A stretch of DNA of 64,000 bases, from assembly GCA_000697355.1 (NCBI GenBank), contig JNEN01001249.1, forward strand, positions 343,955 through 407,954, in the 5' to 3' direction. Shown one piece after another: positions 39,650 to 50,849 of this stretch. A program made the position numbers and the translations under genes. Position 1 is the first letter of the stretch; the number at the start of each line of letters is the position of its first letter. The stretch is from Syncephalastrum monosporum B8922 (taxonomy: Eukaryota; Mucoromycota; Mucoromycetes; Mucorales; Syncephalastraceae). Below the pieces are notes generated by a model, which had not been told where the DNA came from, did not search any database, and saw nothing but the letters and a program-made list of their open reading frames with translations.

Positions 39650-41856
39650 ATGGACATAATTACTCCACGTATAGAGTTTTTATCAGATCAGCAAAAGCTG
39701 AAGCAAGCCGCGAAGTTGGCAGTTATCAGCTGGGCCCTATACGCCGTCTCCAAGGCAAGTACTACCTTATCTTCCGAATTTATGATCCATACATTCTGAA
39801 GGACACTTCTTATCTAGAATCTGTATCGCGCTTTTCTTGGACCGTTGAGTCGCATCCCCGGTCCCTTTTGGTTTCGATTTTTTGGCATGCGTTCTGGATC
39901 CTCAGACAACCCGCCTGGCACTTTGTACGAAAAAAGTTTTCATATCAGGATGATAAAATGCTCTAATACAGGAAGTAAACAGTTGGCTAAAGCTGCAAAG
40001 CTGGAGTAATACTTATGGTACTGTCTTCCGCGCCGGACCCAACGCCATCTGTATTTCAGACAAGGACATGCTCAAGCAAGTACTCGCGCGTGATGACTTC
40101 CCCAAGGGGCCTTCTTACAAGCTCTTGCAGAGTGAGTCTATATCTTTTGATGACGCAGCAATGGATAGTAACACACACCCAGGACAAACTTCGGAAACCA
40201 CATTTAGCACGCAAGACAAGAGTTTTCATAAGCAGCGCGTAAGAAAAGGAAAGAAAGGAAAGAGGAATATTTGTGAGCTCACACTATTCGACGTGTTATA
40301 GCGAAAGATTGTTGCCCCGGCATTTTCCATAAAATACATCGGTTTATTGGAGCCAAACATGGAAAGAATGACTCAGGCGTTCCTCGACCGTGTGGACAGA
40401 GACATCAAGGCAACGGCTGGCGCAGACGGCTTCGGTCAAGTGGATCTTTGGAAAGTGTTCCAGTATCTATCTATTGATATCATTGGCGACATTGCTTTTG
40501 GGAAAACATTTAATATGCTCGAGAACAGTGATCATGCTGTGCCACGTGTCATCGCGAACAATATGAGATTATCTTGCTATGTAAGTATCAGGAGATTCCT
40601 CGGTGGCACCACTAAATCAGCCTCGCATTACACGCCTTGCATAGCTTGTGAGCCGGCCTATTGTGGGTACGCTCCTGACCATGTTTTCGTTCTCACAAAT
40701 TATTTCGGACAATCTGTTCTTGCGCCGGGTAAAGTAGTCAATCTGTAGTTGTATTGCGAGGTGGCTCATGAAAAGGCATATAATCTATGCGCAATAGTTC
40801 ATGAAGGAAGTCATCATGGAGAGGCTACAAGGTGGCGAATCTGCCCGGCGGTCCGACATTTTACAGATCTTGATAGACTCGCAGCGTGCGAAGGATACTG
40901 AGGATCGGTTGACAGCCGAAGCCATTGCGACCGAAACAGTCTTGTACCTCGTGGCTGGCTCGGAAACGACGAGCGGAAGCAGCGGATTTGTCATGATTGA
41001 GCTCCTCAGACATCCAGACAAGTTGGCTAAGCTACAGCACGAGTTAGACACCCAGCTGGGTGCGACATTCAACCACGACGATGTGAAGCACTTGCCGTAT
41101 CTGAACGCTGTCATAAACGAAGCCATGCGGCTGAACTTTATCGGGGCTGGCGGTCTTGAACGCGTTGCCACCCAAGACTGCGTGCTGGCCGGAAAAGTAT
41201 TTGTGCCTAAAGGGGTAAGCCGCCACGCCATCTCACAAGAAAAAAAAAACCAGAAGAAAAAAAAACGTCAACAAATGTCCGAGCACGGGCGCGCTTGAAC
41301 AAAGACGAAGAAGAAATATGACACGATTATTGAGTCTCCATATGCTTACATCTTGCTTCATTGATGTAGACCGTCATAGCATGCAATGTCTATCATGCGC
41401 AGCTGAACCCGGCGTACTGGGGATCCGACGCCGACAACTTCCGACCCGAGCGTTGGTTAGAACAACGACCAGAGCTGGATGCATTCTATCCGTTTAGCGC
41501 GGGGTAAGTGTGTTTTCTTTTTGTAACATGCGAGAATGAGAACAACCAGGCAGACAGAGCGTATGCCTGATGCTTGGTGTTCTACGTTGGCAAAAGTTGT
41601 TGTGAACCTGCATGAGGCGGTGCATTCGAGTTGATGATTTTTTTTCTATATGGGTTTTAGCTCGCGCAACTGCATCGGCAAAAACTTTGCCTTACAAGAG
41701 ATGCGATTATCGCTTGCGGCTCTAATCAAGTACTATGAATTCGAAGCAATTCCTTCTGAAATGGAAGACGCCGCCGACCGGCGCTGGTTCATATCGTTGA
41801 GCATCAACACGGGAAGCTTCAAGGCACGCATGAGACGGAGAAAGGAAAAATTATAA
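39650..41856 (+). CDS. Cytochrome P450 monooxygenase
   Basis: Nine exons: 39650-39754, 39818-39924, 39983-40131, 40183-40238, 40302-40580, 40645-40728, 40798-41214, 41370-41503 and 41661-41856, giving 508 aa. An N-terminal hydrophobic anchor (LAVISWALYAVSK) precedes the Pro-rich hinge (LGPLSRIPGPF). The I-helix oxygen-binding motif is AGSETTS (~313), ExxR is EAMR (368-371), PERW follows, and the heme loop is FSAGSRNCIGKNFA with the ligand Cys near 448. ER-bound oxidation of small molecules is expected; the substrate is unknown, and Mucoromycota carry many unassigned CYP families. Intron 1 has a GC donor (AAG|GCAAGT). Intron 3 (40132-40182, 51 bp) is stop-free and in phase. The exon 2/3 junction (39924/39983) is the least certain. 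No biosynthetic cluster genes are adjacent. Confidence 0.92.
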
Positions 41857-42640
41857 AGTATATAGGATAGTTATCCGCGTTCTAAAGTAATTATATATGG
41901 GAAAGATTCAGGTAACCTGTACGCATGAGTGGAGCACCCTTCGTGGTTGCATATTCGAAGTGGAAAAAATGAGAAGGCGCAATTGGTCTTTCTTTCGGAT
42001 TCGTCTTTGGTTCGGGAAAAGAGTGCCCGCTCTGCTGTCGTACACGATCTACAAGCCTTGCAAAGATGGAAGGGGCACCTTGCAGAGCATGCGTGTTACA
42101 AGGGCGTCTTTCTTGCTCTCTTGGTCCCCTGGTGTTGCACCGTCGCTGTCGATTGGGGTACCCCTGCTCAAAGAAATAGCCCGTAAGATGGTTTCTTGAT
42201 TTTTTTTTCTTTTTTGGTTTCAGAACTATTTTATACTTCTTTAACAAAAAATAAACTGGCCAGGCCATGTGTGTGCCTGAAAAATTTTACGCATGTGTAA
42301 CATGGAACAAGTAAACGGCTCATGGCTGCCTGATTGTCAAAAAACGTATGCTATGTATACGCACTCTACTATTACAACATTTTTTTTTGTAGAACAATGG
42401 GCGTTATGATTGCGCGCTAATGACCTGGTACCACCTCGAGCTCTTGTTGTGTCTCTGCGTGGTCGGGTTCTTTCTAATTTGGTGGTCTGACAAGGGCGGC
42501 GAGCACCGATCCATCAACCATGTTGGCATCCGTATGATGCTACACACTTTTCCTCTTATTACTGCTTGTCACCTCACCTTTTCTTCCTCTCTTATTTTCG
42601 CTATCTTTCCTTTTCTCATTTCTTATAATCATCTACATTC
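41857..42640. other. Intergenic
   Basis: About 780 bp between the P450 and RasGEF genes. Overlapping open frames of ~85-125 codons on both strands at 41890-42270 have no recognisable homology. A plus-strand frame at 42420-42644 encodes a hydrophobic stretch but overlaps the probable RasGEF 5' leader. Confidence 0.4.
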
Positions 42641-45600
42641 ATGACCGACGTTGCATACGAGCCAAGTATGTCGAATTGGCTTGCAGAGTAAGTGAAGAAG
42701 AACCTGTCAAGATGACGGCTCTGGCGCGGACTTGACTACAGTTGCATAATACTGACGGTTGAATAAAAAAAAAAGCTATAGCGACCTCGTTGTCGAAAGA
42801 GCCATTGCATCCCCAGTGAACGAAGAGCCGGTCTCTGAGAACAACGACGACAATGAAGCAGGTGGACGTGAGCGCGCTGCGCTGGCGACCGTATTTGGTG
42901 TCCAAGAATATACGACTTCAAACACATTTTGGGTTCAGCAGCAAGACAAAGGCAAGAAGGCCTCCAGCTCTCATACGCGCGAAACAGTCTCGCAGGACGA
43001 GACTGTCACCAAGCGACCCACACCCGTGGTGATTGAACACAAGATAGCTAGCTTCGAAGCACCGCAGCTACCCGATATACCCCAAGTCAGCAAGTTCAAC
43101 GATTTCCTGATCGAAGACGAGCATGGCAGCCTCGACATAATGCTGCCCGCCAATCCTTCCTCAGTGTTACTTCATTCCTTGTCGCCACCTCTCCAACGCT
43201 CGCTCACCCTTTCCTCAGTTCAATCTTCCATCCTGACCGTGATGCCTGAAAGCAGTCGACTTGCTGCTACGACAGGAGCAACTGTGATACAGCCGCCGCG
43301 TCTCTTCATTGGTCACCCACCGTCTATCTTTGACTTGCTCCAATCGGATGATGATGATCGTATCATCATCTGGGGCAACAGCGCCGCCTCTTTAGGCGAC
43401 CAACACAATAGTCATACTACCTTGACAGCAGAGGACAATGCATCGGTAGCGTCCGATCTTAGTAAGGCAGCCCCTCCACCCGTCCAGGGGTTTGCGACCA
43501 ACACCACGGTACAACAGCAGCAGAACAAGCGTCGACCCAAATTGGTCAATTCGGCGCATTCACTGCTCGCGGACGGCATCCACCGTCTGAGTCGCCAGAA
43601 GAGCTTGCCGATCCGAAAGGCACGCAAAGCCAACCCATCCGAAAACGAGCCCCCGATCCCCCAGCGCCCTCTCCTCAAGCGCGCCAGTTTTTCGGTCAAG
43701 CGCAGCAGCAATAGCTTGTACGTCGATAATGCCAGTAGCGGTACAAACACACCGCCTGCGGCGCCTTCCATGATCACTTCAAACACACGCGTTATCGAAG
43801 CAGCCTCTGTCGAAAAGCTAGTGGAGAAATTAACGAGCACTTTGGGTATAGTTTGTTCTTGGGAGTCTCGCGTGAGAGCATGTATCACTGATCTGCCGAT
43901 TTGTTTACCATTTTATTCTAATTAGACTATACCCTCATGACCGATTTCTTTTTGACATACCGTACTTTTATATCCGCTACGCAACTGTGCAAGCTCCTTA
44001 TTCTTCGTTTCCGCTGGGCTTTCGAAAATGACCAGGAGGATCGTTGCGTGGTTCGCATTCGGTAAGTTGAGGACCATCTGCACTATCACAGGAGACGCGT
44101 GGTTTTTCATTCTATTTATGCAATGTATGTTTGTAGGACTTTTGTCGTCATGCGGCATTGGCTACTTAACTACTTTGTGCATGATTTTCTTCCCAGCCAT
44201 GAATTGCGAGTTACACTCACAAGTTTCCTAAACTCCTTCCGCCACCACGCGATGGTTCAGCAATCACCACGGGACCAACGTATTGTGCGAGGACTCAAGC
44301 GTGTTGTGAGACGTCTCAAGGCCGTGCATTGCCAAGAAGATGACCCGTCCAACACTAAATACAAAACACTGCCAGGTGATTACTGGGCGGACAGCACCAT
44401 GACGAGTGTCGACAACGTGTCGGACTGCTCAGATGATACGGACCTCACGCCTGGTGATGCAGTGAGCAACCTTGACGAGGAGGACGTTATTTTGGACGAC
44501 GACGAGAACCTGGCGAGCATGATCCATGAGCGGCGCCGACGCGAGGAGGAAGAAGAGCGCCAGAGAGCTCAATTTTTTACATCCAATCTGAGTGAAGGGT
44601 CTTCTATGCCTTCTTTGATGTTGGCAGCTTCCGACGTGGGCTCCTTTCCCGGCTCTGAACCTGTCACGCCTATGCACGAGCCGCCTCAGCCAAGTTTGGA
44701 CGGGTACCATATCAAGAAACTGGTTCCGCACAACTCGGGCAACAACAAGCGTCCTGTTCTCCCACCGAGCTTTTTGGAACAAGACCCAATGGTGGATGAG
44801 GACTTGTCTGTTATTTTACCTGATCTTAAAGGCGGTCGCCAATACCTTCCAGCCACGATTGTGCACGACATGACGCCCGAGATGATGGACAAGCACCAGC
44901 AGCAACACAGACAGCTACGCCGTGTGCCTTCCAATCGATGGTGCCGTGCACGACCCGAGGAAGCGCCCCATTACCAAGACCGCACGGTAACTCCGGCAGA
45001 TGTGCTGAAAACGGCTGAGGATGTCACCAACTCTGGACCTAATGGCCTATCCCGACGACTGTCACGCAAGAGTATTGAGAAACGCAAAAGTGAAAAGAGC
45101 CTGCGCGACGCAGCGGCATCTTCTGCTGCTACAACGCCACACTTGGTGTCCACTACAGGCCATTACACAATGATACCCATCGAAGACGACCTCCCTCCTC
45201 TTCCGCCTGTCATGCCAGCGGCTAAGAAGGAAGCAACCGAGTCGACTTCAACCATCGCTTCTTCTTCCGCACCCAAAGCAGCAACGAGCAGCAGCACCAC
45301 TACCGCTACGAGCAGCACAAATGAAACTCTCGAGGCTTTACCGTATAGCATGACAGCGGCTGTCATGAGCCCGCCCGCTACACCTACCTTCAACAAGAGT
45401 AACAGCATGTCTTCTGTTAATGGTCTTGGGCGACGCCGTTTGTCCAAGAAGCTGAGCAAAATATTTAGTAAGCCCAAGGACGCTCCCTCAACACCGGCAC
45501 CGCCTTCACCGCCACCCATGCCCGTCTGTTTGGTGCAGCCTATAGTAGACGGGTCGGAAAAGGTGGAGATTGTTGACGAACCACAAGACATACCTCTCGT

Positions 45601-46747
45601 CGGCCGTATCGCCGCCACCCTGAAGGACGACGACGATGAAAATCCGGATGAAACACAGGAGGAAGAGGAGCTCACCAAAAAGAAGAAGCTACGCGTACAG
45701 CGCCATGCAGGGCCCATCTATCTTAGTCAACTGGCGTCCGAATCCACTCTCAACCTTGACTTTGAGAACGATGAGCCTGAGTCTGTCAAGCCGGCAGAGG
45801 AACAAAAGCAGGCTAACCGCAGCAGCATACTCTCTATGGACGCCTATGGCCGGCCCATGTCGCTTATTGTGGAGCCAGATGCGCACATGGCCAGCGAGGC
45901 AGCCACTACGGAGCAGCCAGCCATAACGGAGAAAAACGAGCCCAAGGGCAGCTTCATCTTGCAACACCGCGCTACCAAGCTCGCGCAACATTTTTGCTTG
46001 ATCGAGCGCCAGGTCTTGCTCGGCGTGACCTGGGAAGAGCTCGTTGACTGTCGCTGGCGACAGACTTCCGGACATACTGGAGGCGTGCAAAAGCTGATTG
46101 CGCGGTTCAACGCCGTGTGTCAATGGGTGCAGACCGAAATCGTCACCACCGCCGACCTTGAGGAACGCGTCCAGATCATTTGCAAGTTTATTCGACTGGC
46201 GCAGAAGTGCAAGGCTCTCAACAATTTTAGCACCCTCCTCCAGATCCTGCTAGGCTTGCAGTCGCCTGCTGTATCGCGTCTGACAGAGACATGGGCCCAG
46301 GTGGGCGCGTCCGAGATGCGCGTACTCAATGCCTTGTCGACCTTCACCTCGCCGAGCAAGAACTGGAAAAACGTTCGCGACTGCATGACCGTTTTGCAAA
46401 ACAGCGACGATGCCGAGGGCTGTATTCCTTTCCTGGGCATCTACCTGTCCGACCTAATCTTTAATGCACAGCTGCCACCCTACCTCGAAAGCAAAAAAGA
46501 TGAGACGGATACACCCCCTGTTTTGCAGCAGCCGCTTGTCCATTTCCGCAAGCACCGCATAACAGCAACGGTGATCAAGCGCATCCTGACCTTTCAAAAC
46601 CTGGCTCGACGATATCCCTTTTCTGCCGAGCCAGTCCTGCTTTCTCAATGCCAAAATCTTGTGGTTCTTGACAGTGACAAAATCCGGTTGCTCAGCCTGG
46701 AACGACAGCACGACCACGTTCAACAGCAACAGCATCATTTATTTTAA
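42641..46747 (+). CDS. Ras-family guanine nucleotide exchange factor (RasGEF_N + CDC25 domain)
   Basis: Four exons: 42641-42687, 42782-43845, 43926-44061 and 44137-46747, giving 1285 aa. The first ~340 residues are low complexity. RasGEF_N spans ~355-460 (VEKLVEKLTSTLGDYTLMTD, FFLTYRTFISATQL, VVMRHWLLNYFVHDFLPSHE), crossing introns 2 and 3. About 550 disordered residues follow, rich in Ser/Thr/Pro and acidic clusters. The catalytic CDC25 homology domain is at ~1020-1265 (ATKLAQHFCLIERQVLLGV, LARRYPF near the end; FLGIYLSDLIF is the conserved helix). It should activate a Ras/Rap/Rsr-like GTPase. Yeast relatives are Lte1, Bud5 and Cdc25, and I cannot assign one. The 47-nt first exon is supported by exact phase and a GTAAGT donor. 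No SH3 domain is seen, unlike Cdc25. Confidence 0.9.
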
Positions 46748-47014
46748 TACAACCTGTACCTCTACTAGTACTTTACATAAGAGCAATTACACTAAACATA
46801 CATTATACTTTACACTACATTTTATTGAAACCTATGATTTTTGAGATGTTTATTTCGGTTGTTTCGGATTCCCTGCGCACGCACTTACTGACTGGCGCTT
46901 TTCGGGTGACGAATATTTACGAAGGCTGACGCGTTTCTTTGTCACACGAAACTCCGTTCTTTCCTTTCCATTTTTCCCCACATAAAAGGTTTAGGAGGCC
47001 TCTTGCCAGACAAC

Positions 47015-48704
47015 ATGGTTCGGGCTATACTACGATTATCGACCCTAGGTGTTCATCTCAACAGACGTGCTATGTCGACTCTTGTTAAACCTATCCAGCC
47101 TACTGAACTGAACGCGCTGTTGCAGCAGCAACATACGGGCAACCAAGACCCTTTCCGACGGGGTTTGCGGATCCTTGATGTTCGTGAACACCACGAGATT
47201 GAGGAGACGGGTCATATTGACTCGGCTGTCAATATCCCCACAAAATCCGAGCTCTTGGATGCTGCTTTGGCCGATCTGGATCCCAGCATCAAGGTAAAGA
47301 GAAAAGAAAAGAAAAGAAAAAATAGTGGAGGAAAAAGCGTAAGATTTAACGTTTTTCGATCTGTGCGCACAGACAGTCGTGCACTGCATGTCGGGCCGAC
47401 GAAGCAGCATAGTGGCTACCAAGCTTGCAGAAAGCTTTGGTTTCAAGAACGTATACAACCTCGAGGGGGGCTTCAAGCAATGGGTTGCGGATAAGCTTCC
47501 GGTGCGACCATTCGCCAACAACCACTCCCCTTGGGTGCATCTCGTATTTGAGCTGGAGACTGAGACGGCCCAATATGTCGTGACTGATTTGTACACCAAG
47601 GAAGCTTATATTATCGACCCCGTGCTCGACTATGACCCGTTTACGGCAACTGTGCATCCCACATCGGCCAAACAGCTCTTGGAATTTGTCAACAAACATG
47701 GTCTCAACGTCACCAAGATAATCGACACGCATGTGCACGCTGTAAGCCCTGTCAAGAGGCCATCATCATTCACTCACTATCTCTCTCTCGTTCATGTATA
47801 GGATCATTTGACGGCGGCACTCTATCTTCAGAAGCACTTGCCTTCCAAGGTATGCACGTGATTAATGAAGTGAAGAAGTGGCCTGACATTTTGCGGTTGT
47901 AGCCACAGTTTTGGATGGGCGGCCACGTCACCGAGGTGCAAAAGGTGTTTCGAGAAAAGTACAACATCGACGCAAGCCTGCTGAAAACCACGGGCGAGCA
48001 ATTTGATCATCTCGTCAAAGATGGAGAGACATGGACACTTGGCAAGGATATCCACTGCAGCGTGCTGAGTACGCCTGGTCACACGCCTGCCTGCATGTCA
48101 TACCTCATTGGTGACGCCGGCTTCGTGGGTGACACACTTTTCATGGTACGCCTCCGGTGCAGATATCAGGAAACATCCGCTGACAAAATAGGTTATTATG
48201 TAGCCTGATGTCGGTACGGCGCGGTGTGATTTCCCAGGCGGCAGTGCCGAGTCCATGTACAACAGTATACATAAGATGTACAAGACATGGCCGGATGACA
48301 CGCGCATTTTCGTGGGTCATGATTATCCGCCAGCGGTTACCGAGAAACGAAGCGTAAGGAAAAGGACTCTCACGTGTTATGTATGATTAAAGGCGTCTAT
48401 AGTATCAGGTCATGACGACGTTGGCTGCACATAAGGAATCCAACAAGATGATTAAAGATGGCACGTCGGAGGAAGAGTATGTCAAAATGCGACGTGAACG
48501 CGATGCCAGTCTGCGTTCGCCGCGCTATCTTCACCCGTCGCTGCAGGTAAGTTTCACAAGCGCATTGTTCCTGTGGATAAGCTTAACTCATGGGACCATG
48601 AACATTAGACCAATCTGCGAGGTGGTCATCTCCCTCAAGCCGAGAAGAGCCCTGCCGGCGATGCGGGTCGTTTCTTCAAGATACCTGTTCGTTTTAAAGA
48701 GTAG
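47015..48704 (+). CDS. Rhodanese-persulfide dioxygenase fusion (ETHE1/Blh-like), mitochondrial
   Basis: Seven exons: 47015-47293, 47373-47741, 47802-47849, 47903-48145, 48204-48353, 48409-48546 and 48609-48704, giving 440 aa. The first ~22 residues (MVRAILRLSTLGVHLNRRAM) look like a mitochondrial presequence. A rhodanese domain follows (LDVREHHEIEETGHI; active loop HCMSGRRSS with Cys ~98; GGFKQW). The metallo-beta-lactamase domain has metal ligands HVHADH (213-218), His ~292 (STPGHTP), Asp ~309 (FVGDTLF) and His ~352 (VGHDY). Persulfide dioxygenases oxidise glutathione persulfide to sulfite, and rhodanese moves sulfane sulfur, so the fusion would detoxify H2S. The segment GTARCDFPGG is what I associate with bacterial Blh-type enzymes rather than animal/plant ETHE1. 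Confidence 0.9.
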
Positions 48705-49078
48705 CAATAATTGAAACAATAAAGTACTGTAGTAGGCCGAATTCCAGGAACTACTCATTGAACGCGAAGTGTCATCAGAATTGGTCGTCATAGTAACAAT
48801 ATTAATGAATAAGACAGTCTGATGACCATGGAGCTGTCGTTTGTATGGACGAAATGCGAACAATACAACGTGGTGAGGGTCTCAAAGACGTGAGTGGGAG
48901 CGGGAACCATGCAAAGGTCAAGCAAGGAAGGAAATGATAAAAAAAGCAAGTCATGGAAGATGGATTTGTTTGGCCGGGGGTATCGTATATACAGCGGGCT
49001 ATATTATAAAATATAAACCGATTTTTTTTCCAAGGACAACACCGCCAAAAACACGAACGATCCCTCTTACAATTAGCC
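48705..49078. other. Intergenic
   Basis: 374 bp between the dioxygenase fusion and COX4. It presumably contains the COX4 promoter; no gene is seen. Confidence 0.45.
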
Positions 49079-49770
49079 ATGTTTGCCCTTCGCCGTGCTG
49101 CCATCCGCGCTGCTCCTCTTGCCGCCGCTGCCCGCCCCGCTGCCGTTCGCCCCTTCTCCGTCTTTGGTGCCCGTCTCTGTAAGCAATGCATTCCAAGAAG
49201 GAAGCAAAGAATGCCACGTCATGTCGCAATCAGCACGGTTGGATTGAATCCATTCGTTATAAACACACGCGTGCGCATTCTTATTACATGTACAAGAGGC
49301 TCATACATTATGTTCAATAGCCGGTGCTGTCTCTACTGAGCAGGCCCACATGAACCTCGGCCCCGGCGGTAAGGCTGGTGAGGTGCCCACTGACCTTGAC
49401 CAGGCCACCGGTCTCGAGCGTGAGGAACTGTTGGCCAAGTTGGAGGGCCGTGAGCTCTTTGATATGGAGCCCCTCAACATGACCCACCTCGGCACTCCGT
49501 CCAACCCCATCGTCGTCCAGTCCCATGATGCCATTCGTTTCGTCGGCTGCACTGGTAAATGAACAGGCTGTGACATGATATGATATTATGATATACCACG
49601 TTCTATCAAGACTGACAGACTCTTGCTTCCCATTTTAAGGCTACCCTGCCGAGTCGCACGACACCATCTGGATCTCCCTCGACAAGTCCCACGAGCACGA
49701 CCGTTGCCCCGAGTGCGGTTCCGTCTACAAGATGGACTTTGTTGGCTCCGAGGACGCTCACCACCACTAA
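49079..49770 (+). CDS. COX4: Cytochrome c oxidase subunit 4 (zinc-binding; mammalian COX5B)
   Basis: Three exons: 49079-49178, 49321-49554 and 49640-49770, giving 154 aa. The N-terminus (MFALRRAAIRAAPLAAAARP) is an Ala/Arg-rich mitochondrial presequence. The mature part has the family blocks DQATGLEREELLAKLEGREL, FDMEPLNMTHLGT and NPIVVQSHDAIRFVGCTGYP. The zinc site uses the Cys in VGCTG and the CPEC pair (RCPECGSVYKMDFVG) near the C-terminus. It is a nuclear-encoded peripheral matrix-side subunit of complex IV. The His-rich end (EDAHHH) is an addition. Intron 1 (49179-49320) is 142 bp, longer than most in this window. Confidence 0.96.
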
Positions 49771-50849
49771 AAACCTCATGATTGAGAAAAGAAAAAAGAT
49801 TTGCCTTTTTGCCTTGTCGATCCATGTCTTTTTTTTCTTTCTTTCTTCTTCTCTTACCCTATGTCTTTAAAGTTTCTCTACCAGCATTAGAAAATCAATA
49901 ACCAATACATGAAACGCAATGTAAGGTTGTCATATTTGAACGGGGTTTTTTTTTGCACCACCTTCTAGCGGATCTCAAGGAGACCATCACAATTATCACC
50001 AATAACCGAGCGCATATTTTGACGTTGACACCATTTATTGCACACGTTTGACTAAACGGCCTATTATTGCACCTTGTTTCGTCGGAAATATTAGAATTGC
50101 AAACCTGGATGAGCGAATGGAGATGGAATAAGATTGATAGTCATATAGACGATAAATACGTGATGCTGGTCTTATTGTTTCTAGTCACACAAGCCTTTTG
50201 TAAGTATCACTAAGGAAATGAGAATGAAAATGCCGATTAAGGAGGCCACTCGCGAAGCTGCTGCGCTACTATATACCCAGGGAAACGCGTCTGGCATATT
50301 CAGCCAACATCGCCAAGTGCTTTCGGCCGTTGGCGGCTAAATACAGTGCTCCGTGGGACTTTTTGACCTGTATATTTATCCGACGGATACATAAGTTAAG
50401 CGACATTAATGAGGCATGTGTAAAGGGAAGCGGGTATTTTCTCTCTGATCAACGTGCCTACGAAGGAAAGTAAAGGTCTGCAAGGCTTTTTTGCGCCCCC
50501 ATGGCCAGGTTCATATATGGGCCTTATTACCTTATATTAGCAGTATCTGAGACCTACGCAATCGGGACACACACCAAAGACCGCAAAGTGGAGGAAGTAT
50601 CCTATAATGGTGTGTAAGTACTACCCCTACCCGCCAGTCATCCTTTTCATAAGGCAACATCATATGCATGGTCTTATTGGCGTTTATTAGCTGCTGCGTG
50701 AGAAACAGATAGCGACATCGAATATAAAAGGTGTGAACATGGACACTCAGAAGGACGTCATAAAAAACAACAAACTTCCAATCCCAATTCTCTCGTCCTT
50801 CCTTCAATCTTTCTGTCGTTCATTTATCGCTTATTGCCAGAGAAAGAAC
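49771..50849. other. Intergenic
   Basis: About 1.08 kb between COX4 and the double-psi beta-barrel gene. No supported gene. A stretch at 50333-50356 (GCTAAATACAGT, then CCGTG and GGAC) loosely resembles the left arm of the inverted repeat at 20703, too weakly to call a repeat family. Confidence 0.4.

Noticed and set aside
41890..42270. Overlapping 85-125-codon frames on both strands after the P450
   Set aside because: Considered as a transposon remnant, but no transposase or reverse transcriptase motif could be seen.
42420..42644. 75-codon hydrophobic plus-strand frame before the RasGEF
   Set aside because: Overlaps the likely RasGEF leader and ends at its start codon; composition reflects pyrimidine richness.
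50333..50360. Possible second copy of the left arm of the 20703 inverted repeat
   Set aside because: Only a 12-base exact core plus scattered matches; no partner arm nearby, so chance is likely.
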